DNA of 64,000 nucleotides from JAFGLZ01 sp964390905 (lineage in GTDB: Bacteria; Planctomycetota; Phycisphaerae; UBA1845; JAFGLZ01). The position numbers were made by a program, and so were the translations under genes. The stretch is taken from contig CAYMLO010000001.1 of the NCBI GenBank assembly GCA_964390905.1, positions 114,022-178,021 of the forward strand, in the 5' to 3' direction. Below the pieces are notes generated by a model. The model was not told the DNA's origin. It was given only the letters and a program-made list of their open reading frames with translations, and did not search any database. This document shows, in pieces, positions 42,254 to 51,911 of the stretch; within the stretch, counting starts at the first letter, position 1, and each line of letters begins with the position of its first letter.

Positions 42254-44950
42254 ATGATGCGAACCAACAACGTCTTGGCGTTTCTGGGCTGGGTAATCGC
42301 GACCGGAATGACCGCCGCGGCGTGGGGGGCGGCCTACGCTCCCCAGGCTAACTTCTTCGTAGCCACCAACGGAAACGATGACTGGTCGGGCAAGCTGCGC
42401 GCGCCAAACACCGACGGCACGGACGGCCCCTTCGCCACGATCGCCCGCGCTCGCGACGCGGTCCGTCGGTCCCGAGCGGCCGACAAGCCCTGCACCGTGC
42501 TGATCCGCGGCGGGACGTATCGCCTGGCAGAAACGATCGTCTTTGGCCCCGAGGACTCCGGCACGGCCGACGGCGTCATCACGTATGCGGCCTATCCGGG
42601 CGAAAGACCGGTGTTCAGCGGCGGGCGGGTCATCACCGGCTGGAAGCGGAACGCCGGCGCCGTCTGGTCCGCGCCGATCCCCGCAGAGCTGGTTGGCGAA
42701 TGGTACTTCAAGCAGCTCTTCGTGAACGACCAGCGCCGCACCCGCGCCCGCACGCCAAACGACGGATACCTCCGCACCGACGGACCGCTGCCGGGGCTCA
42801 AGAACCCCCGCGATCGCAAGAGCACCGCCACCAAGATGGGGTTCCGTTTCAAGGCCGGCGACCTCAAGCGATGGGACCGGCTCGACGACGTCAACCTGCT
42901 CGTCTACCACTCGTGGACGGCGTCGCTGAACTGGATTCGGTCGCTCGACGAACCGAATCGCATCGTCCGTTTCACTGCGCCGTCCAACTGGCCCATCGGG
43001 TATTGGGAGCGGAGCCAGCGGTACTACGTCGAGAACGCGCTCGAGCTGCTCGACGCGCCGGGCGAGTGGTACCTGATCCGCGACACAGGTGGGGTCTGCT
43101 ACTGGCCGATGCCGGGCGAGGACATGAGCACGGCTGAGGTGGTCGGGCCGGCGCTGCGAAAGCTCGTACGATTCGACGGCGATCCCAAGGCGGGCCGGAT
43201 CGTGAAGCACATCCGTCTTAGCGGCCTGACGTTCGAGCACGCCGACTGGGTCGTCGAGAATCGCGGCCGGGCCGACGGACAGGCGGCCGCCTGGCTCGAG
43301 GCCGCCGTCTTCGCCCGCGGGGCGCATCACTGCGAGCTGCTCGACTGCGAGGTCCGACACGTCGGCGAGTACGGCGTCTACTTCGAGCAGGGCTGCAAGG
43401 ACAACCGCATCGAAAAGTGCCACGTGCACGACCTGGGCGCCGGCGGGGTCTGCCTGGGCTACATGAGCGGTGACAAGGACGCCGACCTGGTCTCGCTCCG
43501 CAACGTCGTGGACAACTGCTTCATCCACGACGGCGGGCACGTCTTCCGGGCGGGCGTGGGCGTGTGGATCGGGCGGAGCAGCCACAACACCGTCACGCAG
43601 AACGAGATCTGCGACTTCGACTACACGGGCCTCTCGGTCGGCTGGAGCTGGGGCTACGCGCCCAGCTCCGCCCACCACAACGTCATCGAGTACAACCGCG
43701 TCCACCACATCGGGCGCGGCGTCCTGAGCGACATGGGCGGAATCTACTCGCTCGGCGACAGCCCCGGCACGCGGGTCTGCTACAACATCTTCCACGACAT
43801 CCATTCCTACGCGTACGGCGGATGGGGCCTGTACACCGACGAGGGCAGCACGGGCATCCTGATGGCCAACAACATCGTCTACAACACCAAGACGGGCGGC
43901 TTCCACCAGCACTACGGCAAGGAGAACATCGTCCGCAACAACGTCTTGGCCTTCTCCCTGCAGAGCCAGCTCCAGCGGTCCCGCGAGGAAAAGCACATCT
44001 CGTTCACGTTCGAGCGGAACATCATCTACTTTGACAACGGCAACCTGCTCGGCAGCCGCTGGAAGAACGGCAACTGGCGGATGGACCACAACGTCTACTG
44101 GGACACGTCGGACCCCGAGGTCGAATTCAGCGGCATGACGCTGGCCGAGTGGCAGGCCAAGGGCTTCGACAAACACTCGGTCATCGCCGATCCGTGCTTC
44201 GTCGACGCCGAGAAGTTCGACTTCCGGCTCAAGCCGGACTCGCCCGCGCTCAAGCTGGGCTTCAAGCCCATCGAGACGAGTTGGATCGGCCTGTACGGCG
44301 ATCTGGCCTGGCGGTCCCTGCCCGGCAAGATCGTCCGCAAGCCCATCGAGCTGCCTCCACCGCCCAAGCCGATCACGATCGACGACGGGTTTGAGGACAC
44401 GCCCGTCGGCTCGGTTGCCGCCGATACGGCCACGCGCGAGGAGAACAAGCAAGCCACCATCCGCGTGACCGACCAGAAAGCGGCCAAGGGCAAGCGCAGC
44501 CTCAAGTTCATCGACATGCCCGGGATGAAGCACGGGTTCAACCCGCACATGTACTACCTGCCAAACCGCAAGAAGGGCGTGATCACGGTCGGCTTCGATC
44601 TGTACCTGGAACCGAAGGCGACGCTCTACCACGAATGGCGCGACTCGCACCACCCGTACCGCGTCGGGCCGACGCTCTCGGTCATGCCCGACGGCAAGCT
44701 GCTCGCCTCGAAGAAGCCGGTAATGTCAGTCCCGGCGGGCAAGTGGGTTCACTTCGAGATCACGTGCGGCCTGGGCAAGCAGTCGACAGGTACGTATGAC
44801 CTAGCCGTCACCGTACCCGGTCAACAGACCAAGCGTTTCGCCAAGCTCCCGAACGGCCATCCCGGGTTCCGCACGCTCAACTGGTGCGGCTTCGTCGCGC
44901 ACCATCAGACGAGCTGCGTCTTCTACCTGGACAACGTGAGCATCAAGTAG
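42254..44950 (+). CDS. Secreted right-handed parallel beta-helix protein
   Basis: 898 residues from ATG 42254 (or the adjacent ATG at 42257), with AGGAGG 5 bases upstream. A signal peptide (LAFLGWVIATGMTAAAWGAA) is followed by the DUF1565-like opening FFVATNGNDDWSGKLRAPN and FATIARARDAVRRSR. Residues about 340-640 contain repeated Asn/His turns (NRIEKCHVHDLGAGGVCLG; NVIEYNRVHHIGRGV) of a beta-helix, the fold of many polysaccharide lyases and glycosidases. A C-terminal beta-sandwich (about 735-898) may bind carbohydrate. Catalytic residues cannot be picked by eye. Confidence 0.85.
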   Translation: MMRTNNVLAFLGWVIATGMTAAAWGAAYAPQANFFVATNGNDDWSGKLRAPNTDGTDGPFATIARARDAVRRSRAADKPCTVLIRGGTYRLAETIVFGPEDSGTADGVITYAAYPGERPVFSGGRVITGWKRNAGAVWSAPIPAELVGEWYFKQLFVNDQRRTRARTPNDGYLRTDGPLPGLKNPRDRKSTATKMGFRFKAGDLKRWDRLDDVNLLVYHSWTASLNWIRSLDEPNRIVRFTAPSNWPIGYWERSQRYYVENALELLDAPGEWYLIRDTGGVCYWPMPGEDMSTAEVVGPALRKLVRFDGDPKAGRIVKHIRLSGLTFEHADWVVENRGRADGQAAAWLEAAVFARGAHHCELLDCEVRHVGEYGVYFEQGCKDNRIEKCHVHDLGAGGVCLGYMSGDKDADLVSLRNVVDNCFIHDGGHVFRAGVGVWIGRSSHNTVTQNEICDFDYTGLSVGWSWGYAPSSAHHNVIEYNRVHHIGRGVLSDMGGIYSLGDSPGTRVCYNIFHDIHSYAYGGWGLYTDEGSTGILMANNIVYNTKTGGFHQHYGKENIVRNNVLAFSLQSQLQRSREEKHISFTFERNIIYFDNGNLLGSRWKNGNWRMDHNVYWDTSDPEVEFSGMTLAEWQAKGFDKHSVIADPCFVDAEKFDFRLKPDSPALKLGFKPIETSWIGLYGDLAWRSLPGKIVRKPIELPPPPKPITIDDGFEDTPVGSVAADTATREENKQATIRVTDQKAAKGKRSLKFIDMPGMKHGFNPHMYYLPNRKKGVITVGFDLYLEPKATLYHEWRDSHHPYRVGPTLSVMPDGKLLASKKPVMSVPAGKWVHFEITCGLGKQSTGTYDLAVTVPGQQTKRFAKLPNGHPGFRTLNWCGFVAHHQTSCVFYLDNVSIK

Positions 44951-44978
44951 GCGGGCACCCGCGCCTCACCGGTCGCAC

Positions 44979-45131
44979 GGGTGCCCCATCCATCGCGGAG
45001 CAACGGGACGTTGCGCGGCGATGGGTGGGGGACGGAATCGGCCGGCGAGAGACGGTTCGCGATCCGTTCCGTCCCCCACCCTTTTGGAGGGGCCGCGTTC
45101 CGCTGCCCCTCAAAAAGGATGGGGCACCCCC
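44979..45131. repeat. Double-palindrome repeat, copy 1
   Basis: Outer ends GGGTGCCCCATCC (44979-44991) and GGATGGGGCACCC (45117-45129) are inverted repeats. Inner ends GGGTGGGGGACGGAATCG (about 45023-45040) and TTCCGTCCCCCACCC (45067-45081) are also inverted. Each arm folds on its own, for example GCAACG-GGA-CGTTGC in the left arm. It lies between two convergent genes. A 16-base sequence starting GGTCGCACGG occurs at 44971 and again at 45137, flanking the copy. Confidence 0.8.
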
Positions 45132-45157
45132 CGGTCGGTCGCACGGGTGCCCGTGCC

Positions 45158-46816
45158 TTACCGGTAGAGGATGGGTTTCTTGTGCCAGTCTTTGTCCTTG
45201 TCGTGCGCCCACTGGCGGACGCGAGGGCGGCGCTCGCGCAGTCGAACTGACTCTATGCCCAGCCAATGCCCCGTGGACAACGGATTCTTGCCCACGCACT
45301 CCAGCCGCAAGGTGTACGCGCCCGGCTCGGGCCAGAAGTCGAGCAGGTGATACTCCCAGTTGCCGGTCCGCTTGTTGTAGAAATCCATCACGCCGCCGAT
45401 CTTGATGCCGTTCAGCGTCGCCTGGTACTTCCCGAAGTCGTAGGACCGCGTCATGTTGAGCAGCAGCCGGATGGGCCGGGTCTCCTTGACGTCGAAGGGG
45501 ATCTCGATCCAGGCGCCGTCGGCTTGGCCCGGCTTGTAGAGCGCCTGGCCCTCGGGGTAGCTGAGCAGGCGCTGCACCTGGATGCGTCCGGCGCCATGGC
45601 CGAGCTTCCCGACCAGGGGCGCCGCACGGAAGATCCTGTCGAGATTGGGCAGCCGCCGCTCGCGGGCGTGCGGGGCGCGGGCCTTGAACGTGGGTTTGCC
45701 GGTCTGATACCAGAAGGCCACGCTGGCGATGTCGTCCTCCCGCTCGTTCCAGCTATGACGCTTGTAGTCGGGGTTCTCGTCCGGTGAGATCCAACCGTAG
45801 TGCTCGATGGTGAACCTGATCCGTGTGTTGAAGACGATCGGGTCGTGGATGTGCCATCGATACGCGCTGGTGTGGCCGCCGACGATGCCCCATTGATCGA
45901 AGTAGGGCGTGCCGAAGTAGGGCGTGCTGGTGGTCTTGAGGCCCCAGGCGGACAGGAAGTAGTCCTCTGTTCCCGTCCCCCAGATCGACGGGGTGTCCTC
46001 GCCGTCGATGGTGATCTTCTCGTCGCCTTCGCCGAACCAGGACGGGCTGCGCGTCCGCACGCTGAGCACGGTGCCCACGTAGTGCCCCTTGCCCTCGGTC
46101 TCGAGGATGAGGTAGTCCTGGCCCTTCTTGGCCGGATATTCCTGGCGGTACTGGGCATAGAAGTAGGGGGTGTCGGCGGGGAGCTGCTCCTTCTTGATCC
46201 AGTCGATGTTGTAGTAGAGCAGGCTGATGGGCTTGACGCTCTGGTTGACGACCTCGACGCGGACGGACTTCCTGAACGGCATGTGCCAAAAGCAATTGTA
46301 GGAGTCCGCATCCTCCACGACGACGGGCAGGCTGATCACCTCGCTCCGCTTGCCGAAGGCGTTCGCGAAGAAATCTCCCACGGGGGCCTCCACGCCCGGC
46401 CGGTTGTCACCGTCGTAGGTGATCCGCAGGAGCATCTCTTGATGGTCGGCGGAGCCCTTCTTGGCCCATGTGTGCGGCTCGGGGCCCAAGAACGTCATCC
46501 AGATGTGGGTGATGACGCCTGGACCCTTGACGTCCATCAGCACCTTGGTCTCGCCGGGCGGGACGTTCTTGTTGTCCCAGTTGCTGTTGGCGTCGAGTTT
46601 GCCTTTGGGGTCGTACTTGCCGTCGGGGCCCACGCGGTGCGCCGAGGTGGCCCGCATGCTCCGCCCCTCGTGCGGCCTGGCGAGGTCGGCCAGGAAGTCG
46701 GCCAGGCAAGTCGCGGGGGCGAGCAGGGCGACGAGGAGGGCCAGATGTGGTGCAAGGCGTTCGCTGGGCGGACACCGTCGGCTTGTCTTCACGTGAAGAA
46801 CCGGGAGCGATCGCAT
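45158..46816 (-). CDS. DUF2961 (GH172-like) secreted protein
   Basis: 552 residues from ATG 46816 (GGAGAA upstream), with a hydrophobic segment LALLVALLAPATCLA that suggests export. The DUF2961 hallmark WGTGTEDYF lies near residue 279, and GEGDEKITIDGEDTP precedes it. DUF2961 proteins form glycoside hydrolase family GH172, whose characterised members act on fructose or arabinofuranose linkages; the substrate here is unknown. The gene ends 27 bases after repeat copy 1 and lies downstream of another secreted propeller enzyme on the same strand. Confidence 0.85.
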   Translation of the reverse strand: MRSLPVLHVKTSRRCPPSERLAPHLALLVALLAPATCLADFLADLARPHEGRSMRATSAHRVGPDGKYDPKGKLDANSNWDNKNVPPGETKVLMDVKGPGVITHIWMTFLGPEPHTWAKKGSADHQEMLLRITYDGDNRPGVEAPVGDFFANAFGKRSEVISLPVVVEDADSYNCFWHMPFRKSVRVEVVNQSVKPISLLYYNIDWIKKEQLPADTPYFYAQYRQEYPAKKGQDYLILETEGKGHYVGTVLSVRTRSPSWFGEGDEKITIDGEDTPSIWGTGTEDYFLSAWGLKTTSTPYFGTPYFDQWGIVGGHTSAYRWHIHDPIVFNTRIRFTIEHYGWISPDENPDYKRHSWNEREDDIASVAFWYQTGKPTFKARAPHARERRLPNLDRIFRAAPLVGKLGHGAGRIQVQRLLSYPEGQALYKPGQADGAWIEIPFDVKETRPIRLLLNMTRSYDFGKYQATLNGIKIGGVMDFYNKRTGNWEYHLLDFWPEPGAYTLRLECVGKNPLSTGHWLGIESVRLRERRPRVRQWAHDKDKDWHKKPILYR

Positions 46817-46907
46817 TGTTCGTTCTCCGACACGGCCGTCCATGCGCAGCGGCGTCCTGAATGCTCGAGCGAAAGCGGCGTCAAGCCGCCGCACTCCAAG
46901 ATGAACC

Positions 46908-48599
46908 TCAATCGCCGTACGCCGAGGCGCCCACCGTATCCGTCGGCCCTGCGAATCCCGGTCCGCCGGCGGCGACGTAGCCGTGGCTGGCGCCGGATGA
47001 ATCGGGACTGACCCAGAAGGCGTACAGACTGCCCCTGCGGAGGTGGAACCGGAACTTCACGGGCTTGCCAGCCAGGCTGGACAGGTCGTCGGCCCCCTTC
47101 CATTTGACGGGCTGCAGCGTGCTGTCATGGTAGATTGGGGCACAGTTCGCCCGCGTGAATGGCGCGATGGCCTTGCCGTCGGCGTCGAGGGCCTCGACGC
47201 GGAGCTCGCCCCCGGCCGCGTCGACGTTGACGAAGAGATGCTTACCCTTGAAGCACACCTTGCGCGTGGTCAGCGTGCCCGTCTTGTCGCAGGCGTCCAT
47301 CGACGCAAACCCGTCACGTCGCATGATCGCCAACCCCGTGCTGCAGACGCCGGAGGACTTGGTCCCGCGCCGACCCGCCCGGCCGCTGACGTAGATGTAG
47401 AGCTTGTCGCGGACGACCAGACAGCAGCCGCCGGCGGACTGGATGTTGGCCCAGTTCCAGTCGCCGTAGCGCTCGGACACGCCGATCAGCGGGCGGCGCA
47501 TCGGCCGATGCCAGTGATATCCGTCGCGGGTGAAGCCCACGTACAGCTCGTTCGGCTTGGCCCGGTCCTTCGGCTGGCCGTACCAGATGCTGAACAGGCC
47601 GATAATCAGGCTTTCGTAGGCGACGCAGTCCAGGTTGTACAACTCCGGCTTCTTGCCGGCCTCCGGACGGAGCGGGTCGAGCCGATCGGCGCCCACCCAG
47701 AAGCCTGGCTCGCCCTTCTTCCAGTTGGAGCCGGCCACGAGGTCCTTGCATTCCCAATAGCGGCGGCACCGGCCGATCTTGCGCGGGGCGTAGTCGCGGA
47801 TGCTGTAGACCCAGACCTTGCGGAACGGGTTGTAGAAGACCGTCGCGCGATCGCCTGTCGGCCCCGTGTGGCCGACGGGCTTGCCCCAGTGGATGCCGTC
47901 GGGTGAGAAGAAGATGTCGTACCGCGACTTGAGCGGATAGTAGAACATCTTGTAGCGCTTGGCCGGGTCCGTCTCAAACAGATCCAGCCACACGGTGCTC
48001 GAATCGCGCACGCCGGTATCGACGATGTTCGTGCCCTTCTCCACATCCAGCGACGGCTTGTCCCAGTGGATGCCATCCTTGCTCGTGGCGTAGCAGGTGG
48101 TGACGACGTACCTGCCCATGTACCACATCTTGAACAGCTTATCCTTCGGGTCGTACCACACCCCGTCGCTAAAGACCATCGCGCAGGGGCAGTCCTGCCG
48201 GCCGGCCTTGATCTCCCACGGCCTGTCGGGTTTCACGACGGGGTTCTTGGGCGCATAGACGGCCTTGTGGTGGGTCCGCTCGAGCGTCGTGTCGGCCACG
48301 AGGAAGTCGTCCACGAACAACTGACGCCCCACGTCGATGTTGACGACGTCGGGCGGCGCGTCGAGATAGGGAACGGGCATCGGCTCGTAGGTGATCGCGC
48401 GGTCCTTCGGCGGCCACGCGGCCGGCAAGCGAATCCCGTTGTAGAGCTGTTCACCCATGGGCTTGGCGCTCCCTTCTTCGCCCAACGCGGCCGAAACGCA
48501 CATCAACGTACCCGCGGCCGTGAATAGACCAACGGCTCCTGATACGCGCCGTGGCGCGGCACCGAACTGTGGCAAACGACGGATTGGCTTCGCACGCAT
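46908..48599 (-). CDS. Secreted beta-propeller (GH32/43-like) glycosidase-type protein
   Basis: 563 residues from ATG 48599 with GGAGG upstream and an N-terminal signal peptide (GLFTAAGTLMCVSAALG). Repeated propeller blades show the W-Y-D/x-x-D pattern (GVWYDPKDKLFKMWYMGRYV; DGIHWDKPSL; DGIHWGKPVG), as in family 32/43/68 enzymes. The opening IDVGRQLFVDDFLVADT is shared with the gene at 62818, so the two are paralogues. It is probably exported and acts on plant or algal glycans. The family number cannot be fixed by eye. Confidence 0.78.
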   Translation of the reverse strand: MRAKPIRRLPQFGAAPRRVSGAVGLFTAAGTLMCVSAALGEEGSAKPMGEQLYNGIRLPAAWPPKDRAITYEPMPVPYLDAPPDVVNIDVGRQLFVDDFLVADTTLERTHHKAVYAPKNPVVKPDRPWEIKAGRQDCPCAMVFSDGVWYDPKDKLFKMWYMGRYVVTTCYATSKDGIHWDKPSLDVEKGTNIVDTGVRDSSTVWLDLFETDPAKRYKMFYYPLKSRYDIFFSPDGIHWGKPVGHTGPTGDRATVFYNPFRKVWVYSIRDYAPRKIGRCRRYWECKDLVAGSNWKKGEPGFWVGADRLDPLRPEAGKKPELYNLDCVAYESLIIGLFSIWYGQPKDRAKPNELYVGFTRDGYHWHRPMRRPLIGVSERYGDWNWANIQSAGGCCLVVRDKLYIYVSGRAGRRGTKSSGVCSTGLAIMRRDGFASMDACDKTGTLTTRKVCFKGKHLFVNVDAAGGELRVEALDADGKAIAPFTRANCAPIYHDSTLQPVKWKGADDLSSLAGKPVKFRFHLRRGSLYAFWVSPDSSGASHGYVAAGGPGFAGPTDTVGASAYGD

Positions 48600-48725
48600 C
48601 TGTGTTTCCTCCCAAGGACGTTGCGCCCTCCGACGACACCAGGAATCGGGACCCTACGCCAGCGCTCGGGTAACAAGAACGGCGCTCACATGAGGATGCG
48701 TGACAGATTCGGCGGGCTGCTCGAG

Positions 48726-48882
48726 GGGTGCCCCACCCTTCGCTGTCCTTCGCGGAACGCGAAGGGCAGCGAAGGGTGGGGGACGGAATCGCGCTGCAAA
48801 GGGCCCCTCACGGTCCATTCCGTCCCCCACCCTTTTCGAGGGCCCGCGTTCCGCGGCCACTCGAAAAGGATGGGGCACCCCC
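48726..48882. repeat. Double-palindrome repeat, copy 2
   Basis: Same layout as copy 1: outer GGGTGCCCCACCC/GGATGGGGCACCC and inner GGGTGGGGGACGGAATCG/CATTCCGTCCCCCACCC. The left-arm stem closes on CTTCGCGGAACGCGAAG and the right arm on CGCGTTCCGCG. It fills part of the 439-base gap (48600-49038) between two divergent genes, so this copy cannot act only as a terminator. Nothing else is visible in that gap. Confidence 0.82.
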
Positions 48883-49038
48883 GCCCAGACTGTCACCCAG
48901 CCCCCACAGGATTCAGGGGGGTTGGCCTATTGTCAAGACGAGGGTGCGGGACTTCAATGGACGCTCGGCTGCGCCATTGGGGCATCCCGTGGCGCAACCA
49001 AAGTGGACCGACGTGTCGTCCAGACCATGAGGTGAACG

Positions 49039-49974
49039 ATGTTCGACAGAATCGTCTCGGCCGCGGTGAACTACCAGGTCATCCTCGAGCCCGACGAGGA
49101 CACGCCCGAATGGTGGGCGGGCGCGCCGTCCGTCCTGAGAGGTGACGACGGGGCGTTCTACCTGGCGGCGAGGATGCGCGAGGGCAACTCGCCGCGGGGC
49201 AAGCGGGGTTATGAGATCCGCATCCTCAAAGGCGCGGATGGCCAGCGCTTCGAGCCGATCAACCACATCCTGCGCGAGGACGCGCGCGTCTCCGGCTTCG
49301 AGCGCCCCGCCCTGGTGCGGGACCCGCAGACCGGCAAATACCGGCTGTACGGCTGCTGCGGCCTGGACCGCGGATGGGCCATCCTGAGGTTCGACGACGT
49401 CGACGACCCCGCCGACTTCGACGCCAGCTCGGCCAGACCCGTGCTGCAGGCCGACTATCCCGACGACGGGTTCCTCCACGTGACGGGCTACAAGGACCCG
49501 GTCGTCCTGTGGGCAGACGGATGCTGGCACTTGTTCGTGATCGGCGCCGACCGTGTCGAGCGGATCCACCACTTCACCAGCCCGGACGGCGAGACGTGGC
49601 AGCCGGCCGGCAGGTCGCCCGTGATGGAAAACGCCGGCTGGCACAATTGCTACACCCGTCCAGCGAGCGTGCTGCCCATGACGGTGGGCTACCTGTTCGT
49701 GTACGAGGGATCGAACCTGCACTGGCGGGACCCGGTCTACAACATCGCGACGGGGCTGGCGTATTCACCCGATCTCGAGACGTTTATCGACCTGACGCCC
49801 GACGCGCCCCTCCTGAAGAGCACCACGCCGGGCGACTACCACACGTGGCGGTATTCGCACTGGATGGTCGTGGGAGACCAGGTGTTCGTCTACTTCGAGG
49901 CGGCCCGGCCGAACAACACCAACGAGATCCGCCTGGCCGTCTTCGATCACGGCGCCGTCGCGGAAAGGCAGTAG
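49039..49974 (+). CDS. Five-bladed beta-propeller glycosidase-like protein (GH43/GH130-type)
   Basis: 311 residues with no signal peptide. Blade motifs include DGAFYLAARMREG, DPQTGKYRLYGCCG, VTGYKDPVVLWADGCWHLFV and NIATGLAYSPDLETF, with carboxylates at blade edges as in GH43/GH130 enzymes. The lack of a signal suggests a cytoplasmic enzyme acting on oligosaccharides. Its last 28 bases overlap the end of the PL11 gene on the opposite strand. The family assignment is tentative. Confidence 0.68.
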   Translation: MFDRIVSAAVNYQVILEPDEDTPEWWAGAPSVLRGDDGAFYLAARMREGNSPRGKRGYEIRILKGADGQRFEPINHILREDARVSGFERPALVRDPQTGKYRLYGCCGLDRGWAILRFDDVDDPADFDASSARPVLQADYPDDGFLHVTGYKDPVVLWADGCWHLFVIGADRVERIHHFTSPDGETWQPAGRSPVMENAGWHNCYTRPASVLPMTVGYLFVYEGSNLHWRDPVYNIATGLAYSPDLETFIDLTPDAPLLKSTTPGDYHTWRYSHWMVVGDQVFVYFEAARPNNTNEIRLAVFDHGAVAERQ

Positions 49975-51734
49975 GTCGTCATGGGCGGCTGCGGATAGCC
50001 CATCGCCAGAAGCGCGACGTCGATGCGATAGATCGGGTCCTGCATGAGGCACACGCGGCGATCGGTCGCGGGGATCGCCGTCGTGTAGATCCGCAGTTCC
50101 CCGGCGACCGACGTAATGACCTCCTCTCGCCAATCGCCGAGCACGTCGGCCCAGGCGGCATGACCCCCGACGATCGACTTGGTCAGCGTCTTGCCGCGGT
50201 ACTTCTGGATCTTGCCCTTGATCAGCAGTTCCCGATACGGATCGGCGTCCCAATAGACCGTTCGTATCGTACACCCGTGATCGAAGGTCTTCTCCTTGGC
50301 GAGCAGCTTGCCCTGGGCCGAGAACATCCAGCGGCGGTTCCTGCCCTGGGGCACCTTGGCGGCCTCGCCGCCGTAGCATTCCAGGCCCGGGTGGTTCGGA
50401 TCGATGTCCGCACACATGCCCGAGGCGTGGACGTGATACGTCCGCTCCTTCAGCCCCCAGAGGATCTTGCCCGACTTGGCCTCGACGAGGCACATGCCGT
50501 TGACGAGTTGGCCGCTCTCCATGCCGTAGTAGATCTCCAGCCCGGGCCGCGACGGGTCGATGTCGCCGACGTAGAAATGGTCCGGATGACCCAGGCCCGT
50601 CGACCACAAGGGGGTGCCGTCGTCGTCGAGCACCAGGCTCCCCAGCAGCACCTCGTCGCGGCCGTCGACGTCAATGTCGATGCAGTGCATGAAGTGGGCG
50701 CCCTGCCCGCGGAGCTTGCGCTCTCCCTTTTGGTTCTCCCATCGCCACCGTTCGGTCAGCTTGCCGGCGCGGTACTGATACGCGACGACCTTCATCTTGC
50801 CATAGGTCCCGCGCTCGATGATCAGGTAGGGCGTCTTGCCATCGAGATACGCCACGCCGAGCTGGTTGCGGCAGTAGTAGTTATAAGCGTACTCGCGCTT
50901 GCCGCGGTACCCGTCGCGTGACGGCCAGGCGACGCGCGTCACCTCCTTGCCCGTCATGCCGTCCCATATGGAGAGGAACTCCGGCCCAGACGTCACCCGG
51001 CCGTCGGGATCGCGCGGATCGCCCTGGCCGGTCTTGACGGCCACCTCGGCCTTGCCGTCGTCGTCGAAGTCCCACACGAGATAAGGCGAGTACCAGATGC
51101 CCCGTTCGATCGACCAGCCGAGATCGTTTCGCCACAGAAACGTGCCGTCGCTCAGGTAGGCCTCGATCTTGTACGTGCCTTTGCTCGGACGGTAGTACTT
51201 GATCCACGGGTCGATGTTCGTGCCGGGTTGTTTGAGCACGAAGTCGTACGTGCCGTCCCCGTTGAGGTCCGCGATGCCGGCCTTCTGGAACGTGTGGTCG
51301 CCCTTCAGTTTGATCGATACGTAGCCGGTCGGCTTGGCGTCCGGCGGGACGGTCGCGCGGGCGGAGGGAGTGCCTTCCTTGCCGTCGACGACCGGTCGGA
51401 CGAAGTAGGCAAGGGCGCTATCGCGCGTCGGGGAGGCGTCGACGAAATCGGTCGTCTTGGTGATCGGTTTGGCGTTGAGCTTGATCGCTTGCCCGCCGCC
51501 GGCCGATCGGTAGACGTTGAAGCCGACCCCCGCGGGATCGGCGGACAGAAGCCGCCATCCCACGTAGATGCGTCCGCCCTCGACCGGCATCGCCACCAGG
51601 CCGCGTCCCATCCGCTCGACGAACCGTGTCTTGCAGCCGGCGGACGTCGCGTCCTTCCCGGCCCCCAGCGAAGCCGGCGCGGTTGTCATCAAACCAAACC
51701 ACAACAGCACATGCAGAACGCCCAGACGTTTCAT
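49947..51734 (-). CDS. Rhamnogalacturonan lyase, polysaccharide lyase family 11
   Basis: 595 residues from ATG 51734 (GAGGAGG upstream) with a signal peptide (LHVLLWFGLMTTAPASLGA). It opens with the fibronectin-like FVERMGRGLVAMPVEGG and YVGWRLLSADP of PL11 enzymes and continues as an eight-bladed propeller with calcium-binding Asp loops (DLNGDGTYDF, DFDDDGKAEV, DIDVDGRDEV). It cleaves the rhamnogalacturonan I backbone by beta-elimination, leaving unsaturated galacturonyl ends. The GH88 gene at 53238 could remove these. The family call is firm. Confidence 0.92.
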   Translation of the reverse strand: MKRLGVLHVLLWFGLMTTAPASLGAGKDATSAGCKTRFVERMGRGLVAMPVEGGRIYVGWRLLSADPAGVGFNVYRSAGGGQAIKLNAKPITKTTDFVDASPTRDSALAYFVRPVVDGKEGTPSARATVPPDAKPTGYVSIKLKGDHTFQKAGIADLNGDGTYDFVLKQPGTNIDPWIKYYRPSKGTYKIEAYLSDGTFLWRNDLGWSIERGIWYSPYLVWDFDDDGKAEVAVKTGQGDPRDPDGRVTSGPEFLSIWDGMTGKEVTRVAWPSRDGYRGKREYAYNYYCRNQLGVAYLDGKTPYLIIERGTYGKMKVVAYQYRAGKLTERWRWENQKGERKLRGQGAHFMHCIDIDVDGRDEVLLGSLVLDDDGTPLWSTGLGHPDHFYVGDIDPSRPGLEIYYGMESGQLVNGMCLVEAKSGKILWGLKERTYHVHASGMCADIDPNHPGLECYGGEAAKVPQGRNRRWMFSAQGKLLAKEKTFDHGCTIRTVYWDADPYRELLIKGKIQKYRGKTLTKSIVGGHAAWADVLGDWREEVITSVAGELRIYTTAIPATDRRVCLMQDPIYRIDVALLAMGYPQPPMTTYCLSATAP

Positions 51735-51911
51735 GATCGTCACCTCCTCGTGCATCTTGTGGCCAAGCCGCGACCCGGTCAAGCGCCGGTGGGCGCATGC
51801 ACGTCGCCGGTGGCGTCGGGGATATTGACCCGGGTGATCAGGGCGATTTAGCATGCGGGTATCCAGCGTTGCATGGGCCTGAGGTCACCACGCGTCCAGG
51901 AGGAAGTCACC

